64,000 nt of DNA from Macrostomum hystrix (Eukaryota > Platyhelminthes > Macrostomidae). The notes under the pieces are model-generated. The model did no database searches. It was not told the origin of the DNA and saw nothing but the letters and a program-made list of their open reading frames with translations. Position 1 is the stretch's first letter, and each line of letters opens with the position of its first letter. Location of the stretch: the NCBI GenBank assembly GCA_950097015.1, contig CATNEN010000034.1:5288501-5352500 (forward strand), written 5' to 3'. Position numbers and translations under genes: made by a program. Positions 56,401 to 64,000 of the stretch are shown here, in pieces.

Positions 56401-58200
56401 TCGTGTATCAACAGGGAATGTGTCAAGGTGTCCTTTGTAGCAACAGGAAATTCGAAAAGGTGTCCTTCGTAGCAACTGGGAATGGGAATGAGTCAATGAG
56501 TTCTTGGTAGCAACTGGGAAAGTATAAAACCAAGGTGTCCTTCGTAACAACCGGGAATTCGACAATGTATTTCCACGCTGCAACAGTGTTCTACGCGCTC
56601 CAAAATTTCCAAGAGCAAAAGTTATAAAATATGAGTTGAAAGTTTGTGTTAAACTAATTGGAAAAACGATTAGTGATTAGTAACTAATTCACAGACAATT
56701 AACTAGGGAATACACGCGAATCCAGTTGAGACACTAACCTGACGCATAACCAGCTTGTGCCGAAAAGCGCAAGTAACATGAAAGGCCACCTTGCACTGCC
56801 GAACGCAGCACTGAATGCAGGCGCCAACGCGCTCCCGACACAGCCGGCAGACTAGATTCCATCGACTAGTTGGAATCTCATTTAGCCTAGTGATTGGCTC
56901 CATTCGTTCCGGATCCGCGAACCCAACTTCCGGTATCCACAGGGCGCACGACACGTGGCACCAGGTGAGGCCGTCGCGAGTAGATTTCATAGCTCCGCCG
57001 CTGCTAGAGCAGAGGGCGCAAACTGGCCGAATGCCCAGACTGCAGGGCCGGCAAAGCCAGCTGCCGCTGGGCACATTCGCTACGCCGTAGCAGGCCTGAT
57101 GTACAGGCATGTCGCAGCCGTCGCAGAATAAAATCTCATTGTCCTCTTCAACCTCCAATGATTGGCAGACGCTGCAGGGCACGGTGGTGTCATATTCGAT
57201 GCCCAGTCCGGCCACTGTGCGCAGCCGTTCCAGCATGCGCTCGTGAGCCAGCGATTCCGCCGCGGTGAATAGAGGCTCAAGAATGTCGAGCGATACACCT
57301 GTAGCGGAGGAACCAGACGCCGCTGCCTCGATCCAGCGTCGATCTAGTTCGTCGGCGCAGTAGAGCCGACAGCGGGGCTCCGGCTCGCCAGGCCGGATGG
57401 CTGGTGGACCGACGGAGATCTCCTGCGTGTCCGGATCAAAGTTGAAGTCGTCAAGACTGGTAAGCAGCTTGCGAGGCAGTCTCCACCGGATGAGATTGCT
57501 GCGATCGTCATCCGCCGAGCTGCACGAGCCCTCGTCGTCGTCCTGGTGGCGGACAACCGGCTTCGGCTGTTCCTGTCGGGCTAGGACTGGCACTTGAACA
57601 CCGCGCTGCCATTCGTGACGCCAAGGATCTGACACCTGGAGTACAGGGTGAGGCTCGTGACACACCTGAGTAATTCTTTTCATGCCTCTGACTTTTAAAT
57701 CTGCTAGGATCCAAGAAAATAATATCTATTTTTTAATAATAACTAAAATAATTACCTTTAATACCCAATACACCTTTCACTCTATAACCAATACACCTTT
57801 CACTCTATAACCAATACACCTTTCACTCTATAACCAATACACCTTTCACTCTATAACCAATACACCTTTCACTCTATAACCAATACACTTTTCATTCTAT
57901 ACCCATTACACCTTTCACTCTACGAGTATACCCAATACTCCTTTCACTCTATACACCTATCACACTTTCACACCAACATGTTTCACTTTGAAATTAATAC
58001 ACCCAGCTTTCAACACCAACCTTCAACGGTCGCTTAGTCGGTAGCGGTTCCGTGTCGGGCACCTTCATCCGGCTAACATAGGCAGCGTCGAAGCATTCCG
58101 CCACAGATGACTGGCTCTCGGTGTCAAATTCGCGCCAACGCCGCAGTCGCGCCTGCCAGGCGGCGAACTGGCGGTCCATGCTGGGGCTGGCGCCACTCAT
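53448..58200 (-). CDS. JADE: JADE-family PHD-finger protein (HBO1 complex scaffold)
   Basis: Five exons, 58200-58021, 57635-56739, 56107-55530, 55444-55315 and 54698-53448, all in frame, give 1011 residues. JADE proteins bridge the HBO1 acetyltransferase to nucleosomes. Exon 1 has RMKVPDTEPLP; exon 2 opens with DPWRHEWQRGVQVPV, both JADE hallmarks. The first PHD finger, about residues 214-262, runs from CSVCQ through FCDGCDMPVHQACYG to SWLCRPC. The extended PHD, to about 360, includes WCHVSCALWIPEVGF, KMEPIT-like RMEPITRLNEIP and AFHVTCAF. Exon 3 adds an insert with an AT-hook-like RGRGRGRGRGRPKRG and acidic Ser-rich sequence. Exons 4-5 have LLDYWKLKRT and LRHDMERVRNLCYLIVRRE, the EPcA-like HBO1-binding part. 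An acidic/Pro-rich tail follows. The exon 2 acceptor has an alternative 21 nt upstream, also in frame. Confidence 0.95.
54745..54800. mobile_element. CORE-type SINE fragment
   Basis: GGTACCTCAGCTCATACTGC then TGATGAACTGAAGCTA matches the 33-bp segment shared by the CORE-type SINE and the liprin minisatellite. It lies just upstream of JADE exon 5, within intron 4, next to a tRNA SINE. Confidence 0.55.
54816..55154 (+). mobile_element. Full-length tRNA-derived SINE with target-site duplication
   Basis: Head GGTGGCAGAGCGGTTAACGC, B box GAGCTCGATTCC, full body and a short A-rich tail. It is flanked by ACTAAGCGTTTC at 54804-54815 and 55155-55166. It is antisense in JADE intron 4. Confidence 0.95.
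56255..56570. repeat. Minisatellite in JADE intron 2
   Basis: Irregular tandem copies of CAAGGTGTCCTTCGTAGCAA(C) plus (A/G)GGAAT(G/T). Longer copies carry a GTGTATCGTGTATCAAC insertion, and the pair of long and short units recurs once as a higher-order repeat (56260-56340 and 56378-56460). Confidence 0.9.
57760..57950. repeat. 23-bp minisatellite in JADE intron 1
   Basis: About eight copies of AATACACCTTTCACTCTATA followed by ACC, with decay on the right. Confidence 0.93.
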
Positions 58201-58465
58201 TGGATTCTAGGAAATCTAATTTTCTTAAATCGGATATTTGTTTTCAATAGAACCGTTTTAAATTAGTTGTCTTTTAAAAGTTTTAAAATCACTTTTTTAG
58301 ATTCTGAATTTATATAGAGAGCTATTCTGTTGCCGCCCAAAACGGCTGATTGAAGACATCTGAAAAAGTTTAGAACGGGTGTTTTTAAGGACAGATTATT
58401 ACTTCAGTAATGTGAGTTTATCAAGGCAAAAAGTAGAAAATGTTTTTAACAAATAATAAAAAAAA
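58201..58465. other. Region upstream of JADE
   Basis: Probable JADE 5' flank. No core promoter element is convincing. Confidence 0.45.
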
Positions 58466-58469
58466 TCTG

Positions 58470-58835
58470 AGTGTTTTCCACTAATTCCTCAGGTGTTGTA
58501 GCTTATCAGTGTGTTTTCCACTAATTGCAAAGGTGTTATAGCTTATCAGTGTGTTTTCCACTAATTGCAAAGGTGCTATAGCTTATCAGTGTGTTTTCCA
58601 CTAATTGCAAAGGTGTTATAGCTTATCAGTGTGTTTTCCACTAATTTCTCAGGTGTTATAGCTTATCACTTTATCAGTGGGTTTACCACTAATTACTCAG
58701 GTGTTATAGCATATCAGTGGGTTTACCAATAATTACTCAGGTGTTATAGCTTATCAGTGTGTTTTCCACTAATTGCTCAGGTGTTATAGCTTATCAGTGT
58801 GTTTTCCACTAATTGCTCAGGTGTTAAGCTAATCA
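58470..58835. repeat. 38-bp minisatellite upstream of JADE
   Basis: About nine to ten copies of GTGTTTTCCACTAATTGC, then AAAGGTGTTATAGCTTATCA, with (C/G)TCAGG variants. The array has one extra TTATCA insertion near 58665. Confidence 0.95.
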
Positions 58836-58849
58836 ATGTGGATCACCCG

Positions 58850-59353
58850 CTAAATACCCAGGCGTCAAGTCAGTGGATCACCAAATGTGTAACTTGTCAG
58901 AGAATAAAAGAGCTATAATTACCAAGGTGCATTGCTTGTTTTGACTAAGATATTACATGGGATAAAATTATGAGTCGTCTTAACAAGAAATAAATTCTGG
59001 CAAAACAACAAAATGCACTTGGAGCATTTTATAAAAAATCTTTCCCAAAGCTACAATTATTTGAATTGAGTCAACAAGAACAGCAACAGGCAATTACACT
59101 TTAAACATGACAATTTTATGCTATCTTACACGCGCATTATACGACCAGTAAGTTAAGCCTTGCACTTGCTAGAAAAACAAAAGATATGAAGAGAATGTAG
59201 CTAAAAAGCCACACACAAATGCTACTATCATTAACTATTACTCGTACAAATACAAGTTGACCGTTTCATGAAATAGCAAGGCAATCCCAGAACTCATTAT
59301 TATTTATCCCTAAAAACTCTGAAAAAGAACAATACAAAACAAATAATGTGATG
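58850..59353. other. LSM4 3' flank and spacer
   Basis: No gene is seen. This is the 3' side of LSM4; no unmistakable polyadenylation signal was identified. Confidence 0.45.
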
Positions 59354-59815
59354 TCAGCCTTGGCCACCGCCACGTGCTTTGTTTCCATAGCCGCCGCCTC
59401 CTCCGCGACCGCCACCGCCGCCACCCCGACCGCCGACGCCGCCGCCGCGACCGCCACCGCCGCCGCCGCCAGGACCGCCGGCGCCGCGACCGCCAAGTTT
59501 TCCGCCGCCGCGACCGCGTCCACCGGCACCGCCGTCGGCATTACGATTCTGATTGCGACCTTTAGATTGTTCCTCTTTGACTAAGTCGACAACTTCGTCT
59601 GGTATACGCAGGTATTTGATAGTCGAGCCGCGAATATAGCACTCGGGCACCTTCCAGAACCGATCGCCGTCCCTAGAAGTGCAAATCACTTCGCGAAGGC
59701 TCAGATTCATCCAATGATCGCAGCTAACCAGATGCCCATTGTAGGTTTCGCCATTTTTTAATTCAACCAGCATCGGATGATTGATGGCGGCCAATAGGAG
59801 ATTGTTAGGCAGCAT
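59354..59815 (-). CDS. LSM4: U6 snRNA-associated Sm-like protein LSm4
   Basis: A single coding exon of 153 residues. LSm4 is a subunit of the LSm1-7 decapping ring in the cytoplasm and of the nuclear LSm2-8 ring on U6 snRNA. Residues 1-80 are the Sm fold: [40 protein letters not shown] (Sm1) and [16 protein letters not shown] (Sm2), nearly identical to the human protein. The C-terminal tail is Gly/Arg-rich (GRGGGK, then GGGRGGG blocks), the usual LSm4 RGG tail promoting P-body assembly. A 3' splice site lies 13 nt before the ATG (TTTCAG). Tail codons are strongly biased to GGC/GGT, giving misleading open frames on the other strand. Confidence 0.97.
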   Translation of the reverse strand: MLPNNLLLAAINHPMLVELKNGETYNGHLVSCDHWMNLSLREVICTSRDGDRFWKVPECYIRGSTIKYLRIPDEVVDLVKEEQSKGRNQNRNADGGAGGRGRGGGKLGGRGAGGPGGGGGGGRGGGVGGRGGGGGGRGGGGGYGNKARGGGQG

Positions 59816-59894
59816 TGCTTCAACTTTGCTGAAATTTACAGGTAGATAAGCTGGGAAAAATCAATTAAAATAACTAATAAAAAAGACCCTAATT

Positions 59895-60045
59895 ATGCTA
59901 CATAGTACCCATTTACAACTAGGTGACTAAAACACTAGGGAATTAAGTGTCTTGCCCACGAGCAAAAACTGTTTCCCTTGTGCTAAGAATCGAACTCCCG
60001 ACCTAATGGTCGAAAGTCTGTGACGGAATACTACAGTATCCTGAG
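59895..60045 (-). mobile_element. CORE-type SINE relic
   Basis: Minus-strand GGTCGGGAGTTCGATTC, GGCAAGACACTTAATTC and AAATGGGTACT keep the order of the CORE-type SINE with many changes. It lies between LSM4 and the GANP 3' end. Confidence 0.75.
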
Positions 60046-60145
60046 GTAATCAGCTAAGTAAAAATTAACAAAAGTGGAGACTAATTTACAGGTAAACGCG
60101 GATCAGACCACACCAGTCGATTAATCAGCCGTTAGGTAATGGTAT

Positions 60146-60151
60146 TTTATT
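60146..60151 (-). promoter_or_regulatory. GANP polyadenylation signal
   Basis: Minus-strand AATAAA about 195 bp after the GANP stop codon. Confidence 0.6.
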
Positions 60152-60345
60152 TAAAAATATATATAAATTTTTACATGGGAATTTTATAGCAGAGCTCAAT
60201 TTTAAGGGGTGAAAATGCGATTTGCCTATAAACAAGACTCGATAAAGCAGCACGGAAACCGAATTTGCATACACGTAAAACACTTAAAATGACAGAGAAA
60301 GCCGGCTGAAATACCCTAAAATAAATTGTTACAAAAAGCGCCAAC

Positions 60346-62915
60346 TTAAAACGACTCGCTCAGCATTCGGGCAGTGATTCGACTCTCCGCTTGAGCTTCG
60401 CGCAGTCTGTCTCGCAGCTTCTCCAGCGCCATAGCCAGTTCGGCTATTGGAGGCGGCGGTGGCGGCGGCGGCGGACGCCAGACAACTAATCGTTGAACAT
60501 TGTCGGATGGTTGTGCCGATGGCGGCGATTCACCCCGGCTCCACTGCTGATAGAAATCGTCCGGAAGGAAATCGTCAATGTCGAGCCGGACCAAGCCGGG
60601 ACAGCTAATAGTCTTAGCTGGGCCTGGCGCAGCTCTGGACCAATCAGAGGACGTCAGGCGGTCGGACAGGCGCCGATTGGCCAGCCGGGCAGCCAGCCGG
60701 GCCCAGGGGAACAGGCGGACAGGTCGGCCAGACGACATTGCTGCAGTGGCGCCTGCCAGAGGACAGGCTGGCGGGTAGGCAGACAGCAGCCATGCGATGG
60801 CCTCCTGGTTGAGACGCCAGGCTGATGTGACGCGCTCAGGCGGCTGTTGCGGAGCGTCCGGTAGGCGCAGCTCGGCGATTGCCGACGGCGACGCCAACGG
60901 GCCAAGCGCGACAATGCAGGCATTGTAGAACTGGACTAGGCAGCGAATCGGGGGCTGCGGCTGGCAGGCAGCATCGCATCGATTGGCCAGGTCGTCGACC
61001 GGACGAAAATAAGCATTCAATAGGAGAGATTCCACAACACTAGCTAGGCTGGGTGTATCGGGCGCGAGTCTTGACGCCGCTTGAGGCAGCGTAGGCTGAT
61101 TGAGCAGCCAGCGAAGGCCGAGCAGCAGGTCCCGATGCCAGATTGGGTTTGGTCGGCCGCCAAGCAGGCGAATACAGAATGAGGCCGTAGCAACATTCGC
61201 GGAATGACAGGCAAACACTAAAGTAGGCAGGTGCAGCAGAGACAGGCGTGCTTCAGAATGCAGCATCGACGCCTCTGCCAAGCAGTGAGTGGCGCCAGTA
61301 GCTTCGGCCGCTTCAGCAGAGTCGGCCACCAGGGACGAGGCCAGCTTTCGCCGTAGCCAATTAGCCGCAAACGCAGGACAGTTGGATGAAAGCAGCAGGA
61401 CCAGCCGACAGGCCTCCGGTAGGCGAACGGGCGTTAAGACAGCGGCGGCTGCAGCCAAGGCGGCAGCAGCGGCGGGTGTCGGATCGACGGCTGCGCGAGG
61501 CAGATGAGCAACGGATGTGTCGGGTGGCAGTCGGCCGTGAAGGCGATCCACCAGCTGGAAGGGATCGACTAACGGAGCGCAGGGCGCCATGTCGGATAGA
61601 CGGGCGCGCGAGGCGGCCTTAGCAACGGCCCGTCGGCGCCAGCTGTCCCAGATGACGGCTAGACGATGACGGCGATGTTCATACAGCAGGTTGGCGTCCA
61701 AAGTACGTCGGGTACGCAGCCGGGCTAGGTACTGGCGACAAGACAGCTCGGTCTCTTCAAATATCAAGGCGTCAAGAAGCACCGTGTCCAACGACTCAAT
61801 CAGACGATGGATGAGTACAGTTTCGCATTCTGATCGGACGCCTTCTCCGATGACGTCACTGATAATAGAATCGGTAGCGTTATTAATAGCGGTTTGATTT
61901 ACGCTGGATTCTGTCAAAAAGTCTGAGGCAATTTCGGCGCACAACTGCCGTGTGAGACTGTTGAAGGTTTCGGCGTAGGCGTCGGCCACAGCGCCGGAGA
62001 TGGCACGGACACTATCAATATAGTCGGTAACGACGCTACGAACGAGAGGCGGCAGCAAGCTGGAGATTAGCTCCTCGGCCAAATAATTAAATAGCCTGTC
62101 ATCAATGACGGGTGGCTCTGGTGCAGGAAGACGAGGTGGCTGCGATGGAAACAGTGACATCGATGCAGCTGAGACTGGCTGAGAAAACAAAGACTGACTA
62201 AAAGCACTCGCAGTGGCTGAGCTGGACTGAAACAGGCTCGACGCCGATGCTATGGTCGGCACTGATGTAGAAACAACAGTGAGCGGTGCCGTTGGCTGCT
62301 GAGGTATTCGCCGAGGCTGTGGCGGCGGCGGCGGCGGCGGCGATGGTGACGGTGACGCTGGCGGAGGTGTTGCTTCTCGAGAGACGGCCAGATCGCCGAT
62401 GTATCGTCCACGCTCGTCGAAACTAACCGACGGCTGCGGCAGGCGAAGCGGCGGCAGCTGGCCGCCCCAGAGGCATTCGCCAACTAAGCGACTGCCGCGC
62501 TTGCTTTCAACAACGCGCACCGCCCTGACCGAGCGCGACTCGGTCGGATGAAACGAGTTGGCCACGCTGCGATCTAGCCACACCGCAGGCTCTTCATCCT
62601 CGTTGCCGTCGTCGCATTCGAAGCCCATGAAGCGACAGAAGCTTGCCGCATCTTCGGCATCTTCAAAACCAAGCGGCAACCGGGCGAGAGGCAGACGAAG
62701 CCGACGAACGTTAGCGGGTGGCCGCAGGGCGTGGCTCATTGTCCTCAGGGCACCAATGCGGGCCTGGGTGAAGTAGCGCAATAGCAGGCAGGCGGTCAGG
62801 AAGTCGGCTTGATCAACGGAACGAAAGAATGCTACGTAGTTATTGCTGGACAGGGCGAAGAAGGCACGTAGAGCAAGGCGAACCTGGAGGAGTGGAAGAG
62901 ACGAGTGCTGGCGAG
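60346..62915 (-). CDS. MCM3AP: GANP/MCM3AP-like TREX-2 subunit, C-terminal part (continues beyond the right edge)
   Basis: One long terminal exon, acceptor at 62915 (CCGTTTAG|CTC) and stop TAA at 60346, about 856 codons. GANP is the scaffold of TREX-2, which links transcription to mRNA export at nuclear pores. The first about 110 residues are the end of the SAC3/GANP domain: VRLALRAFFALSSNNYVAFF, FLTACLLLRYFTQARIGALR, then EDAASFCRFMGFECDD. A Pro/Ser linker is followed by a helical segment containing YEHRRHRLAVIWDSWRRR, which resembles the CID helix that binds centrin and ENY2. The remainder is the low-similarity C-terminal acetyltransferase-like region of animal GANPs (weak match only). Upstream exons with the FG and SAC3 start must lie to the right. 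An alternative acceptor at CTCCAG|GTTCGC would shorten it by about 27 nt. Confidence 0.85.
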
Positions 62916-63099
62916 CTAAACGGATTTGAAAAATAAGTCTTAAATATATCAAATACCATTCAGACGGTCTAATGTGCCTTCCACAATGCAGCTTTTAAAG
63001 TAGTTTTAGAAGCGTTTTAGTCGTTAGAAAAGCTGCGAAACTGTTTAAGCTGTAAAACGGTTTAGTCGTTGGAAAAGCGTTTTACAAGTAATTGTTCGA

Positions 63100-64000
63100 A
63101 GAGTCTCAGGCGATGGAAAAGAGTTTCAGTCGTTTGAAAAGAGTTTCAGTCGTTGGAAAAGAGTTTGAGCCGTTGGAAAAGAGTTTGAGCCGTTGGAAAA
63201 GAGTTTCAGTCGTTGGAAAAGAGTTTAAGTCGTTGCAAAAGAGTTTGAGCCGTTGGAAAAGAGTTTAAGTCGTTGGAAAAGAGTTTGAGCCGTTGGAAAA
63301 GAGTTTCAGTCGTTGGAAAAGAGTTTAAGTCGTTGGAAAAGAGTTTGAGCCGTTGGAAAAGAGTTTCAGTCGTTGGAAAAGAGTTTAAGTCGTTGCAAAA
63401 GAGTTTGAGCCGTTGGAAAAGAGTTTCAGTCGTTGGAAAAGAGTTTAAGTCGTTGGAAAAGAGTTTCAGTCGTTTGAAAAGAGTTTTAAGTCGTTGGAAA
63501 AGAGTTTCAGTCGTTGGAAAAGAGTTTAAGTCGTTGCAAAAGAGTTTGAGCCGTTGGAAAAGAGTTTCAGTCGTTGGAAAAGAGTTTAAGTCGTTGCAAA
63601 AGAGTTTGAGCCGTTGGAAAAGAGTTTCAGTCGTTGCAAAAGAGTTTGAGCCGTTGGAAAAGAGTCTCAGTCGTTGGAAAAGAGTTTAAGTCGTTGCAAA
63701 AGAGTTTGAGCCGTTGGAAAAGAGTTTCAGTCGTTGGAAAAGAGTTTAAGTCGTTGCAAAAGAGTTTCAGTAGTTGGAAAAGAGTTTAAGTCGTTGCAAA
63801 AGAGTCTCAGTCGTTGGAAAAGAGTTTAAGTCGTTGCAAAAGAGTTTCAGTAGTTGGAAAAGAGTTTAAGTCGTTGCAAAAGAGTCTCAGTCGTTGGAAA
63901 AGAGTTTAAGTCGTTGCAAAAGAGTTTGAGCCGTTGGAAAAGAGTTTCAGTCGTTGGAAAAGCGTATTAGTCGTTGGAAAAGCGTATTAGTCGTTGGAAA
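63100..64000. repeat. 20-bp minisatellite in the GANP intron
   Basis: About 45 copies of GTTGGAAAAGAGTTTCAGTC and variants (GAGCC, TAAGTC, TGCAAAA), running off the right edge. Longer recurring blocks of three units (CAG, AAG, GAGCC types) give a 60-bp higher-order period; 60 is a multiple of three, hence the long Lys/Ser/Arg open frame. Confidence 0.97.

Noticed and set aside
59348..59584. Ala/Thr-rich ORF opposite LSM4
   Set aside because: Antisense reading of the Gly/Arg tail.
1..64000. Bacterial or viral insertion
   Set aside because: No operon-like gene sets, phage genes or viral proteins were seen; all coding sequence is spliced or animal-like.

Overview
The window is nuclear DNA from an animal. 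Every recognisable gene is a metazoan family, coding exons are broken by GT-AG introns (phases checked by hand), and the DNA between is full of SINEs, inverted-repeat DNA transposons and tandem arrays. Exons are GC-rich, while introns and spacers are AT-rich. Families and intron sizes suit a spiralian invertebrate. A free-living flatworm is my best guess, supported only by splice acceptors lying 0-22 nt before the start codon in five genes, as expected for spliced-leader trans-splicing. Species is not determinable from the window.

Layout. 246-6878 (-): 5' part of liprin-alpha, a synaptic active-zone scaffold, running off the left edge; one intron holds a 2.1-kb array of a 33-bp repeat. 8452-10018 (-): histone H3-fold protein with a CENP-A-like tryptophan and a long loop 1. 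14927-16301 (+): eEF1-gamma. 18746-28849 (+): alpha-1-adrenergic/octopamine-type GPCR with an 8.2-kb intron. 30631-38795 (-): 14-exon catalytically intact ADAM metalloprotease ending in a GPI-signal-like tail. 43508-45066 (-): secreted frizzled-related protein with a 24-nt microexon. 47302-47814 (-): small protein with a possible PPPDE/LRAT-like Cys-His fold. 53448-58200 (-): complete JADE-family PHD protein. 59354-59815 (-): LSM4. 60346-62915 (-): C-terminal part of GANP/MCM3AP, running off the right edge. The genes do not form a pathway; this is an ordinary animal gene neighbourhood.

Repeats. About a fifth of the window is minisatellite (17 main arrays, units 4-43 bp). Ten copies of one tRNA-derived SINE are present, four with clear target-site duplications. 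A second SINE resembles the MIR/CORE-SINE class in its central domain, and the 33-bp liprin array matches one 33-bp stretch of that SINE. A 777-bp non-autonomous hAT element with a perfect 8-bp duplication carries a 16-bp minisatellite inside it; the same 16-mer forms arrays at four other places, two of them next to decayed hAT ends. At least four fold-back (long inverted repeat) elements are present, two sharing terminal sequence.

The points most worth following are the CENP-A candidate, the two cases where a transposon seems to have seeded or carried a minisatellite, the tandem duplicated splice donor in liprin-alpha, the tail-less ADAM and the orphan TATA-driven first exon inside the GPCR intron.
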